Assembly: GCA_022836915.1 (NCBI GenBank) | Contig: CP094668.1 | Location: 3,162,001 to 3,226,000 of the forward strand | Direction: 5' to 3' | Length of the DNA stretch: 64,000 bases | DNA from: Paenibacillus sp. OVF10 | GTDB lineage: Bacteria; Bacillota; Bacilli; Paenibacillales; Paenibacillaceae | Part shown: piece by piece, positions 8,531-16,802 of the stretch | Layout: the number at the start of each line of letters is the position of its first letter | How positions within the stretch are numbered: the stretch's first letter is position 1 | The notes under the pieces: model-generated | Seen by the model: only the letters and a program-made list of their open reading frames with translations | Databases searched by the model: none | Told to the model about the DNA's origin: nothing | Translations under genes and position numbers: made by a program

Positions 8531-9151
8531 ATGGAACAAGAAGTTCAACATGACCGGGGCAATCCTGCCGAAGAGAAAAACAGTCGATCCAAAAAAGCCA
8601 AAAATGAAATTGTTGAATGGCTTAAAGCCATTGTTATCGCATTAGTTCTCGTCATTCTGATTCGGTGGTTGCTCTTCAAACCATTTGTTGTGGACGGTCC
8701 GTCCATGCAGCCGAACTTTGAAACGGGTGAACGTGTGATCGTCAACGAGATCTTATATGATATCAGAGAACCGAAGCGTGGTGAAGTTATCGTCTTCCAC
8801 GTACCATCCGAAGGTCGAGATTTCATTAAACGTGTTATTGCTGTAGAAGGTGATACAGTTGAGGTTCAGGACGATACCGTGATGGTTAACGGTAAAAAGG
8901 TTGATGAAACGTATATTCAAGGAGCCATTGATGCAGCTGAAGCAAATGGTGGAACCTATAACGTGAAGGATTTCCCGAATGAGCAGTTCCCTGATGGCAA
9001 AGTGCCGGCAGGTCATGTGTTTGTCATGGGAGACAATCGTCCAAATAGTACAGACAGCCGTATGATCGGTTATGTTTCGTTAAAAGATATTATTGGCCGT
9101 GCAGATGTGATTTTCTGGCCGATCGGTGAGATTAAGTGGATCAACCACTGA
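8531..9151 (+). CDS. lepB: Type I signal peptidase
   Basis: This membrane serine protease cleaves signal peptides from secreted preproteins. The 206-residue protein has a charged N-terminus, one transmembrane helix at about residues 32-52 (AIVIALVLVILIRWLLF) and the external catalytic domain. The nucleophile Ser is in GPSMQPN (about residue 58) and the general-base Lys in RDFIKRVIA (about 100). GDNRPNSTDSR is box E. GAGAGGAAG precedes the ATG. The lepB-rbgA-rnhB arrangement is common in Bacillota. Confidence 0.96.
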   Translation: MEQEVQHDRGNPAEEKNSRSKKAKNEIVEWLKAIVIALVLVILIRWLLFKPFVVDGPSMQPNFETGERVIVNEILYDIREPKRGEVIVFHVPSEGRDFIKRVIAVEGDTVEVQDDTVMVNGKKVDETYIQGAIDAAEANGGTYNVKDFPNEQFPDGKVPAGHVFVMGDNRPNSTDSRMIGYVSLKDIIGRADVIFWPIGEIKWINH

Positions 9152-9181
9152 AATTGAAGTAAATAATGAGGTGAAGACAAG

Positions 9182-10043
9182 GTGACGATACAATGGTTTC
9201 CAGGTCATATGACTCGAGCCAGACGCCAGATTCAGGATAAGTTAAAGCTCATCGACGTGGTCATCGAACTATTGGATGCCCGTCTGCCTGTCTCCAGCCG
9301 TAATCCGATGATTGACGAAATATTGCTGGATAAACCCCGGATGATTTTGTTGAACAAATCGGATTTGGCAGATGCCAAAGTGACGCAAGAATGGATTGAA
9401 TATTTCAAAAAGAAGGAATTACCGCTTTTCCTGTAGATGCTTCGACGGGAACCAATGTTAAAGATATTCCCGTGCAGGCCAAGCTTCTTCTTAAAGAAAA
9501 AATTGACCGTCAAATTGCTAAAGGGATTAATCCTCGTGCGGTTCGCGGGTTGATCGTAGGGATTCCCAATGTAGGTAAATCCACACTGATTAACCGACTG
9601 GCTGGACGGAGTATTGCGTTAACAGGAGATCGTCCTGGTGTGACGAAGGGGCAACAGTGGATCAAGGTAGGCAAAGAAATGGAGTTATTGGATACTCCGG
9701 GTATTCTGTGGCCTAAGTTCGAAGATCAAAATGTAGGTTATCGTCTTGCCGTAACAGGTGCAATCAAAGAGGAAATTCTGAATGCAGAGGATATTGCCTT
9801 TTTGGAATCAGTTACCTGATGCGTTATTACTGGGACGCTTTGGAAGAGAGATACGGACTTCAGGAGTTCTCCAAGGATGCAGATGATTCAGACAGTGTTA
9901 TTGCGATTATGGAACAAGTCGGCCGTGTCCGTGGATGTGTTGTAAGCGGTGGACGCATTGATCTGGAAAAGGCATCACGAGCATTTCTGCGTGAATTGCG
10001 CGCGGGTAAAATGGGACGTTTTTCTATGGAAGCTCCCTATTAA
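9182..10043 (+). CDS. rbgA: Ribosome biogenesis GTPase RbgA (YlqF), frame broken twice
   Basis: RbgA is a circularly permuted GTPase needed for a late step in 50S assembly. The order of motifs is as expected: G4 (LNKSDLAD), then G1 (GIPNVGKST), then G3 ([10 protein letters not shown]), with the N-terminal [10 protein letters not shown]. Three pieces lie in different frames. Restoring one G at 9415-9416 and one T in the run 9799-9803 gives a single 287-residue protein. The start is GTG, preceded by GAGGTGA. Essentiality of the family argues that both breaks are sequencing errors. Confidence 0.94.
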
Positions 10044-10114
10044 AAAAATGGACTCTACACGATGAAGATCATTATCTTTATCTGTTCATTTCATATATAC
10101 AAGTGCCGAAAGAA

Positions 10115-10154
10115 GCGGCCGTTACCGGATTACCCGGAGCGGTCGTTTTTTTGT
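10115..10154 (+). terminator. Rho-independent terminator after rbgA
   Basis: The arms CGGCCGTTACCGG and CCCGGAGCGGTCG pair imperfectly and are followed by T7. The remaining part of the rbgA-rnhB gap shows no convincing gene; the small open frames there lack a ribosome-binding site and family features. Confidence 0.7.
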
Positions 10155-10506
10155 GTATACAAACGCGGAAGTAGCGCTGGAACATATGTCGAAACGATAA
10201 AATGGAAGAGGATTGAAGAACAGTACGCTTTATGGAATTGGCTGGCCTATATATCAGGTGCGTCTAAATCGTGCTATGATGAATGGTGGTGCAATTTAGA
10301 TTAGTCGAGGTCTGATATATTCAATTTAAACCATCAAATACCGATAAATGAAGACATCACTATCTTTATATTGTAAATCTCAAGGAAAAGTTTTGGTGAG
10401 AGTGACAGGTTGTACAGAACAAAAGACAGAGGATCTACGTCTATATTATAAAAAAGTTGTAAGTGATACGCATGCTGAAAAAGCGTGGGTAGAGGAGATG
10501 AGCGTT

Positions 10507-11208
10507 ATGGTTGAAAATAATGAAGAGATCGGGTTGAATCTACTGGATACCCCGGTTGGACCGAAGAAGAAAAAAGAAGCCAGTGAACCTCGAGACCTGC
10601 TGATCTACGAGCGGGAGTATTGGGACAGTGGATTTGAACGTATTGCTGGTATTGATGAGGTAGGACGGGGCTGTTTGTTTGGGGATGTTGTCGCAGCGGC
10701 GGTTATTTTACCGAAGGATCTCATTCTGGAAGGTGTGAATGACTCCAAGAAATTGACGGAGAAAAAACGTGATGCATTATATGACATCATTATGGAAAAA
10801 GCGCTGGCGGTAGGTATCGGGTACGCGGATGCAGAGACAATTGATCGGCTTAACATCAAGCAGGCTGCGAGACTTGCGATGAAACGAGCTGTTGAAGCAT
10901 TGGGAGAAACTCCTGATTATATGCTGGTGGATGCCGAGAAGGTAGATGTCAATGTACCTCAACTGTCCATCATTAAAGGTGATGCTAATAGTCAATCGAT
11001 CGCAGCGGCATCTATTATTGCCAAGGTAACGCGAGATCGGCTGTGTAAGGAAGAATGGGATACGTTATATCCGGAATATGGTTTGTCGATACATAAAGGA
11101 TATGCAACAAAAGTTCATCGGGAGCAAATTATGGCATTGGGGGCAACCCCGATGCATCGACGCAGTTTTCTCGGCAACCTGCTTGGAGAGCAGCAATCTT
11201 TGTTTTAA
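10507..11208 (+). CDS. rnhB: Ribonuclease HII
   Basis: RNase HII removes ribonucleotides from DNA and RNA in RNA-DNA hybrids. The catalytic residues are visible: Asp and Glu in GIDEVGRGCLFG, Asp in MLVDAEKV, and Asp in the SIAAASIIAKVTRD region. The frame extends upstream to an ATG at 10348, but the extra 53 residues are atypical. GAGGAG at 10492-10497 is well placed for the ATG at 10507, which gives 233 residues. The longer start (286 residues) cannot be excluded. The FliK-like gene follows after 29 bases. Confidence 0.93.
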   Translation: MVENNEEIGLNLLDTPVGPKKKKEASEPRDLLIYEREYWDSGFERIAGIDEVGRGCLFGDVVAAAVILPKDLILEGVNDSKKLTEKKRDALYDIIMEKALAVGIGYADAETIDRLNIKQAARLAMKRAVEALGETPDYMLVDAEKVDVNVPQLSIIKGDANSQSIAAASIIAKVTRDRLCKEEWDTLYPEYGLSIHKGYATKVHREQIMALGATPMHRRSFLGNLLGEQQSLF

Positions 11209-11237
11209 CACAGGTTTGAAGAAAGGAGGGGAGAGAT

Positions 11238-13294
11238 TTGAATATCGGTTCCATGATAAAGGGGTTAATGGGAGATAGTAAGCCCGGCAATGCCAAACCG
11301 CTTGAATTAAAGGAAGGTCAGGTGGTTCGTGGCTCCGTCGTTAGTGTATCCGATGATGGGGGAGAAGCAGTTCTGCAGATTCAAGGTGTGCAGGTACGCG
11401 CCAAGTTGGAGACTCCACTCCGTCCGGGTGAGACCACGTTGCTTCAAGTGCAGCCTCCAGGTGAAAATGGCATAACGGTAATGAAACCTATGTCCGGAAC
11501 ACTTGCTGAGCTGCCACAAGCTTCGCTGAACAACCTGCTTAAGGATGTAGGACTGCCGGATACAAAAGGGAACCGGGAACTGTTACTTGCCATGCAGCGT
11601 AGCGGAGTGCCGCTAACGAAGGATAATGTGGCTATGGTCCAGAATATGATGACTGCCAAACCTGCACAGGTCCCTGTGGAAGAATGGGTGCAGGCGACAG
11701 GGATTGCTTTTCAGCGTGGCCTTCCGGTTACGGCGGAAACAGTAAAAGGATTACACCAGACGGTGTTTGGCCCCCTCTGCATCAGTTGTTAAGCGGGTTG
11801 GCTGACCAGTTGGAAACGATGCTGACACAAACAACAGGTAAACCGGTACTGACTGGAGAACAATCTGCTACGTTGAAACCAGCAGTCATGGTTGGTGTAC
11901 CTGTTGTATCGAATGCATCACAGACGGAAGAAGGATTGGCTGCATCAGGCAATGGTCGTCAGGTGACTGGAACCGGAACACCTGCTTTGTCAACGCAACA
12001 AGGACACGGGGCGTTGGCAGGATCTATATCCATGACGGATGGCGGGGCAGAGGATGCAGGTACTGCGGTGAAAGGGAACCAGCAGACCGGCGCAGGCGCA
12101 GGAAATGCTGAAGCCGGGGCCAAGGCAGTTGCCAGCAACGTTGAAACGGCTGGCAAAGGAGGTGCGGGTATTCCGTCTGGAACCGGAATATCCGGAGAGA
12201 GCTCGCGCGGTGCTGACGCGGGGCAAGCTGGGAGCCGCCCGGGTACACCAGGGGCGGCAGCTGAATCTGTGGCTGGCCGTGCAAGTGCAGGCCAGCCTGA
12301 AGCAGGCGCGGCCGGGCGAACTGACGGCCGCGCTGAAACGCCTGCTGCTGCGGGGACTCCGTCCGCAGCAGGCCAGGCGGCGCCAGCAGCGCCTACGGCA
12401 GCGCAGCTGGCGCCCAAGCTGCTGGCGCTGCTGGACGCCCTGCGCAGCGCGTCCACTGCCGCACCGGCACAGCCTGGTGCGGCAGCACAGGCCGCCCCTG
12501 CATCGCAGGGCGGCCAGGCGGCTGCGGCTGCCGGAGGCGTGCCGCAGCCGTTGCCAGCCGGCGCTGATGCGCCGCCGGCTGGCGGTAGTGCCGCAGCACC
12601 TGCGGGAGCTGCGGCAGTGCACACGCCTGTCACCCACGAGGGAGACCCGTGGGTGGGGCGCGTGCTGAAGCTGCTCGGTGCGGAGCACGAGCAGCAGGCC
12701 GTTCACGGCGCGGCTGCGCAGCCGCGCGTGGGGGATGCGGCGAGTCCGGCGAATGCGGACACGCTGAAGGGTTTGCTGCTGCAGCTTGCCAGCAGCGAAG
12801 GTGCACCGGCGGCGCTTAAGGATGCCGCCGGACAAGCGGTGCAATATCTGACAGGTCAGCAGTTATTGCTGACGACAGATCGCAGTGCTACATTTGCACA
12901 GATGCACTGGTTTATTCCGATCACTGGACCGGACGGGGAAGAAACGGCGTCTGTTCAGATTCAATCACGTCGTGGACCTCGTGGTGAGCTGGATGCGTCC
13001 AACTGCCGTCTATGGTTTGATCTGGATATGAAAAGTCTTGGGCCTACTCTGGTAGATGTCCATGTGGTTAATAACATTGTCAGTCTGCGTGTATTAAATG
13101 ATCGCGAAGGAATGGGACCGCTCCTGGAGAGCGGACGAGAGGTAATCCATCAGGCATTGGACAAGCTGGGCTATCAACTGCTGACCTTCAAGGCGGAACC
13201 GTGGCCTGTGGGGCAGGAACCGGGCGCGGAACGAAAAACGCGGGCCTCGGACTATAGTCCTGAACGATACAAAGGGGTGGACTTGAAGGTATGA
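11238..13294 (+). CDS. FliK-like protein (YlqG-type) with a long Ala/Gly/Pro-rich, high-GC linker; frame broken at 11771-11775
   Basis: Joining the two frames by adding one C to the C5 run at 11771-11775 gives about 685 residues. The N-terminal 190 residues are globular (RGSVVSVSDDGGEAVLQIQG). A low-complexity Ala/Gly/Gln/Pro linker spans about 12.0-12.8 kb and is much richer in GC than the rest of the window. The C-terminal 130 residues resemble the FliK C-terminal domain (LGPTLVDVHVVNNIVSLRVL). In B. subtilis the equivalent ylqG lies between rnhB and ylqH. The function is not established. The start is TTG at 11238 after GAAAGGAGGGGAGAG. The stop overlaps the next gene, which suggests coupling. 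Confidence 0.75.
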
Positions 13295-13602
13295 AAGACG
13301 AGTCGTCACAACCGGACCTGCTTTCCAAAAAGGCGGTTGCCCTAAAGTATGTCCCTGGAGAGAGTGAAGCACCTGTTGTTGTAGCCAAGGGGCGCGGCAA
13401 AGTGGCAGAAGCCATTCTGGATAAAGCCAGAGAAAACGGCGTGGCTGTTCAGGAGGATGCAGCACTTGTGGAGGTGCTCTCCAAATTGGATCTGGATGAA
13501 CAGATTCCGGCAGAACTGTATCAACTGGTCGCAGAGGTGCTAACGTATGTCTACCGTGCAGATCGAATGGCCTCAGGACGTGAGGAAAATGAGTCATGGT
13601 AG
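13291..13602 (+). CDS. Stand-alone FlhB C-terminal-domain protein (YlqH-type)
   Basis: The 103-residue protein matches the C-terminal cytoplasmic domain of FlhB. VALKYVPGESEAP aligns with VALKYEGSEMEAP of the flhB gene at 46.5 kb, and IPAELYQLVAEVLTYVYRA aligns with IPADLFQAVAEVLAYVYKL. It begins just after the point where FlhB is cleaved (NPTH), so it is equivalent to the released FlhB-CC fragment without any membrane part. It overlaps the FliK-like gene by four bases and yraN by seven. A role in flagellar substrate switching is an inference from the domain pairing. Confidence 0.88.
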   Translation: MKDESSQPDLLSKKAVALKYVPGESEAPVVVAKGRGKVAEAILDKARENGVAVQEDAALVEVLSKLDLDEQIPAELYQLVAEVLTYVYRADRMASGREENESW

Positions 13603-13994
13603 AACGTAGATTGGGTCAGGAGCCAGGATTAAAGCTCACACGACAGCAGAAAGGCCGATTAGGTGAAGAGGCTGCCTGTCAATGGTTGCGAGAGCACGAT
13701 TATCGGATCATTAGACAGAACTGGCGTTGCCGTAGCGGTGAGATTGACATCATTGCTTCCTGCGAGGGCCTGATTGTCTTTGTGGAAGTAAGAAGCAGAA
13801 GTGGAGCCGCTCAGTACGGTACACCTCAGGAATCGGTTGATATGCGTAAAATGCAGCAGGTACGTTCAACCGCATCTGTGTATTTGCAAATGACGGGAGA
13901 GACGGAACTTCAGATCCGTTTTGATGTAATTGCCGTAATGCTTGATCAAGCAGGAGAGACTGTCTCTGTGAATCATATTGTTAATGCTTTTTAA
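13596..13994 (+). CDS. YraN family putative endonuclease-fold protein
   Basis: The 132-residue UPF0102 protein has the PD-(D/E)xK-like core GEIDIIA followed by LIVFVEVRSRS, and an N-terminal KGRLGEEAACQWLREHDYRI. Family members are predicted nucleases; no activity is firmly established. It is the last gene of the rnhB-FliK-like-FlhB-like cluster and starts inside its neighbour. It is often followed by comM in Bacillota; here comM lies 2.8 kb away on the opposite strand. Confidence 0.93.
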   Translation: MVERRLGQEPGLKLTRQQKGRLGEEAACQWLREHDYRIIRQNWRCRSGEIDIIASCEGLIVFVEVRSRSGAAQYGTPQESVDMRKMQQVRSTASVYLQMTGETELQIRFDVIAVMLDQAGETVSVNHIVNAF

Positions 13995-14140
13995 GAATTA
14001 CACTCGAAGTTATTGCTGTATTGATTGATACTAAATGTATCTTTGTTTAATGTGAGTCGATTAGTTATTTCGAAGTACAAGTTTAATTATGTCTTATCTT
14101 TGCATTCGTTTTAGTTTTGAATTAGTTAATATACTAAGGT

Positions 14141-14178
14141 CGTAGTTCCTCTTCATACAGGAACTGCGGCTTTTTTTG
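14141..14178 (+). terminator. Rho-independent terminator after yraN
   Basis: CGTAGTTCCT and AGGAACTGCGG pair with one G-T and are followed by T7. The rest of the 13995-14316 stretch is AT-rich and shows no gene, apart from the promoter listed separately. Confidence 0.75.
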
Positions 14179-14244
14179 ATTTAACTATGAAATCACAAAA
14201 CAGAGGATAGAGCATTGATAATAAAATCATTGTATTTCAGAATT

Positions 14245-14272
14245 TTTAGATACAAATCGTATCATTTATAAT
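14245..14272 (+). promoter_or_regulatory. Candidate promoter for the small peptide gene
   Basis: TTTAGA (14245-14250) and a perfect TATAAT (14267-14272) are 16 bases apart and lie 45 bases before the peptide start. A short inverted repeat GATAC-aaatc-GTATC covers the spacer. Confidence 0.5.
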
Positions 14273-14316
14273 AAAATAAGAACGTTGAAAAATTTAAAAA
14301 GAGGTTGGTGGGATGT

Positions 14317-14478
14317 ATGGAAGAGCTTCAGAACGCTTCGAGCAACACAGTAAAAAGAGTATGGGAGTGTCCTCGGATGGAAGTGCTGGATATCAGCGAG
14401 ACCATGAACGGTGGACAGGGGATTTGGCAATATGTTTGGGACGGAGAATTCTGGAAACTTGAGCTTTTAGTCAGTTAA
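14317..14478 (+). CDS. 53-residue peptide with a lasso-peptide-like (paeninodin-type) leader
   Basis: The peptide contains VWECPRMEVLDISETM followed by NGGQGIWQYVWDGEF and ends LELLVS. The pattern aromatic-x-x-P, then LEVLD, then Thr-Met-x-Gly is what the leaders of paeninodin-family lasso peptide precursors look like, with the penultimate Thr at the cleavage site. However, the predicted core has Asn at position 1 and no Asp/Glu at positions 7-9, which a normal lasso ring needs. No maturation genes (protease, cyclase, recognition element) are nearby. A second ATG at 14313 is in another frame. GAGG at 14301-14304 may serve as ribosome-binding site. It may be a diverged precursor or a family of small proteins with a similar N-terminal part. 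Confidence 0.5.
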   Translation: MEELQNASSNTVKRVWECPRMEVLDISETMNGGQGIWQYVWDGEFWKLELLVS

Positions 14479-14539
14479 TTAAAGAGGCTAAAGAGGAATG
14501 TTTGATCCATAAAAATAAATGGTGAGGTGTAGTGAGAAG

Positions 14540-15720
14540 ATGCAGACAAGTATCAAATGGATAATTCGACTAAGTACACTATCTTTATGTTTCATTTTGT
14601 TTGGAATCATGTATTCTGGAGTTTCTTATGCAGCAGATCCGTCTACACAGGCAAAAATATCAGGTAAAGTTACTGATCTTGAAGGGTTTCCTATCCAGGA
14701 TGCAACAATCAAGTATTCCCTTAGATATCAAGGGGAAGAAACTGAAAAAAGCGTAAAGACAGATGGTACTGGAAGTTATTCTATACTTGAGTCTGTCGAG
14801 GATTATACGGAAATTAGTTTTATAATTGAAGCAGAGGGCTATGTGACTGACAGGCACCGTAATACCTACTATTTGTCAGAAGGGGAACAGATTCTGGTTA
14901 ATTTCGAGCTATATGAACCTTCTACGATTGTAGGGTCTGTAACCGATCAAACAGGCAAACCGATTCCAGATGCCCTGGTCAAAGTAACAGGGGCCTTGGA
15001 TCGCCCGGTTAAAACAGATCAGCAAGGTCGGTATGCCGTTACCGGGCTTGATTTCGACTACAATCCGAACATTGCGATCTGGGTAGATTCTGCGGATTAT
15101 ATGCTTTATGAACAGGATCGTTTGAATGTTCAGGCTGGAAAAACCTTAATCGTAGATGTTGTTTTGACAGAAGCCGCACATGTACGGGGGAAAGTAGTAG
15201 ATGAGGCGGGCAATCCAGTAAGTGGAGCTAAAGTGAATGCCGGAGGCTTGGCAACAACAACAACGGATGCTCAAGGAAATTATTTCATAAAGCGCGTGCC
15301 AACAGGCACCATAACAATAACGGGGGAAGCAGCAGGGTACTTAAAATCGACTCAGAACATTCCCCTCGTACAAGGAGATCGTAATACGTTTAATATCGTA
15401 CTTAAGAAAGATGCAGATATTACACCTCCAGTAACCAAGTACAGATTAGTTCCTATTACAGATACTGTGAACGGGAAGGTATACATTAAAGGATTTACAT
15501 TCAGACTTCAGGCAACGGACGAAGTCAAAGGTTCGGGCGTTAAAACAACGCAATATCGAATCAATGGGGAGAATGGAAGAACTATGAAGGACCCGTCAAG
15601 TTTTATGCTCCCGATGTCAAGGTGGTAGAGTACTACAGTACAGATGTTGCAGGTAACCAGGAGAAGTACAACAAAATGGATTTTGTTAATGGCACATTTG
15701 AAGGCGCGGGTTCATATTGA
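14540..15720 (+). CDS. Secreted protein with carboxypeptidase-regulatory-like repeats, frame broken at 15566-15569
   Basis: The N-terminal signal peptide runs through LSLCFILFGIMYSGVSYA. Three tandem beta-sandwich domains of the carboxypeptidase-regulatory type follow: KISGKVTDLEGFPIQDATIK, SIVGSVTDQTGKPIPDALVK-like, and VRGKVVDEAGNPVSGAKVN. Restoring one G in the G4 run at 15566-15569 extends the protein through GEWKNYEGPVKFYAPD and YYSTDVAGNQE, an OmpL47/Big-like domain typical of cell-surface proteins, to 393 residues. The start at 14540 puts the signal peptide first and has GAGGTG 11 bases upstream. Its function is unknown; it is probably a cell-surface or matrix adhesion module. Confidence 0.8.
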
Positions 15721-15768
15721 TTCATCATTGATATGATAGTGTGATTTGTATAAGATGCTAATTTAATT

Positions 15769-15823
15769 AGACGGCTCTGACATGATGATCGCCCTCGGTA
15801 GATCAGGATTCGGAGCCGTCTTT
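15769..15823 (+). terminator. Rho-independent terminator after the secreted protein gene
   Basis: AGACGGCTC and GAGCCGTCT are perfect 9-base arms around a loop of about 34 bases, followed by TTTACCGTTTTT. Confidence 0.75.
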
Positions 15824-15866
15824 ACCGTTTTTAATACCTGTAGCCCTAGTAGTTGAGGCCTTCCCT

Positions 15867-15896
15867 TTGAATCTCGTGATCAGATGGGTGTATAAT
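15867..15896 (+). promoter_or_regulatory. Promoter for the nitroreductase gene
   Basis: TTGAAT (15867-15872) and a perfect TATAAT (15891-15896) are 18 bases apart. They lie about 110 bases upstream of the nitroreductase start. Confidence 0.6.
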
Positions 15897-15952
15897 CAAG
15901 GATGTAATCTGGCGTTTTAATCTTTTGATTTGTCATAAACGAATTGTTCCAG

Positions 15953-15973
15953 ACCGTAACCCATCGTTACGGT
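15953..15973. promoter_or_regulatory. Inverted repeat in the nitroreductase leader
   Basis: ACCGTAAC-ccatc-GTTACGGT is a perfect inverted repeat of two 8-base arms, 34 bases before the ATG and downstream of the promoter. It could be an operator or an mRNA hairpin. The binding factor is unknown. Confidence 0.45.
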
Positions 15974-16006
15974 TACAAATCATATTATAAACAGGAGGTA
16001 CGGCCG

Positions 16007-16558
16007 ATGAGTAAAGCTACGAAAACAATAAATGAAGTCAGAAATGCGATTCAAAACCGTCGTACGGTGAAAAAATTCAAAAAAGAAGCTGTTCCTACAC
16101 AGCAGATTATAGAATTGCTGGACACCGCAGTCTGGGCTCCTAACCATAAATTGCGCGAACCATGGAGATTTTTGTTGTTTACCGGGAATGGACGGAAGAA
16201 ACTGGCTGAGGCTATTGATGCAGAAATGGGAGAAGACAACAAATTCTCAGCCAATATTTTGCAAGTTCCATCCGTTATGCTTGTCGTTCTGGAGGAAGAT
16301 CCAAGACAGAATATATGGGACGAAGACTTCGCTGCGGTCAGTGCATTGGTTCAGAACTTTATGCTTGCAGCCTGGAGTGAAGACATTGGAACGTTCTGGG
16401 TGACCAAGCCATTCTTGTACGCCCCCAAATTCCGCAAACCGCTTGGAATAGAGGCGGGAGAGAAGATTGTAGGCATGATTTATATGGGATACCCTGATGT
16501 TATTCCTTCTGCCAAAGAACGCACACCAGCTAAGGACAAACTCACTCTTTTTGAATAA
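16007..16558 (+). CDS. Nitroreductase family FMN oxidoreductase
   Basis: The 183-residue protein has the family N-terminus AIQNRRTVKKFKKE, which contributes FMN-phosphate contacts, then AVWAPNHKLREPWRF and a C-terminal GMIYMGYPD with the following basic segment. The family reduces nitro compounds, quinones or flavins with NAD(P)H. The frame is open upstream to 15944, but ACAGGAGGTACGG just before the ATG at 16007 fixes the start. It is transcribed alone. Confidence 0.92.
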   Translation: MSKATKTINEVRNAIQNRRTVKKFKKEAVPTQQIIELLDTAVWAPNHKLREPWRFLLFTGNGRKKLAEAIDAEMGEDNKFSANILQVPSVMLVVLEEDPRQNIWDEDFAAVSALVQNFMLAAWSEDIGTFWVTKPFLYAPKFRKPLGIEAGEKIVGMIYMGYPDVIPSAKERTPAKDKLTLFE

Positions 16559-16613
16559 TAAATTATTTGTAGACCTTAGCTATATACGATCCCCTTATGT
16601 TACAGGGAAATTT

Positions 16614-16661
16614 ACGTACAAGTTCCTTTCTTCACAGAAGAGAAGGGCTTGTACGTTTTTT
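16614..16661 (+). terminator. Strong rho-independent terminator after the nitroreductase gene
   Basis: ACGTACAAG and CTTGTACGT, extended inward by TTCCTTTCTT and AAGAGAAGGG, form a long stem followed by T6. It is on the + strand and separates the nitroreductase from the convergent comM. Confidence 0.85.
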
Positions 16662-16802
16662 GTTATGTTGGCATATCCGAATTGTAGAATCTCTATAAGG
16701 AGATCCTTCTCGATCTTCCTCTGCTGTCTGCAGTTTCATGCCCATTTCACTGCCTTTGGGTAAATCGGGCTGTTCTTTCCTCCATATGCTTCTAAAATAG
16801 CT

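Noticed and set aside
10062..10304. Open frame of about 80 residues between rbgA and rnhB
   Set aside because: It overlaps the terminator, lacks a ribosome-binding site and has no recognisable features.
11959..12633. Long open frame on the - strand (and another at 11990-12844) within the FliK-like gene
   Set aside because: These follow from the very high GC content of the linker, have no ribosome-binding site and read Ala/Pro/Arg-rich nonsense.
12105..12668. Open frame on the + strand overlapping the FliK-like gene in another phase
   Set aside because: It is Arg/Leu/Gln-rich, has no family features and arises from the same base bias.
14313..14456. Alternative frame from the ATG at 14313
   Set aside because: It ends in an unremarkable 48-residue product. 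The frame from 14317 has the leader-like motif and better residue composition.
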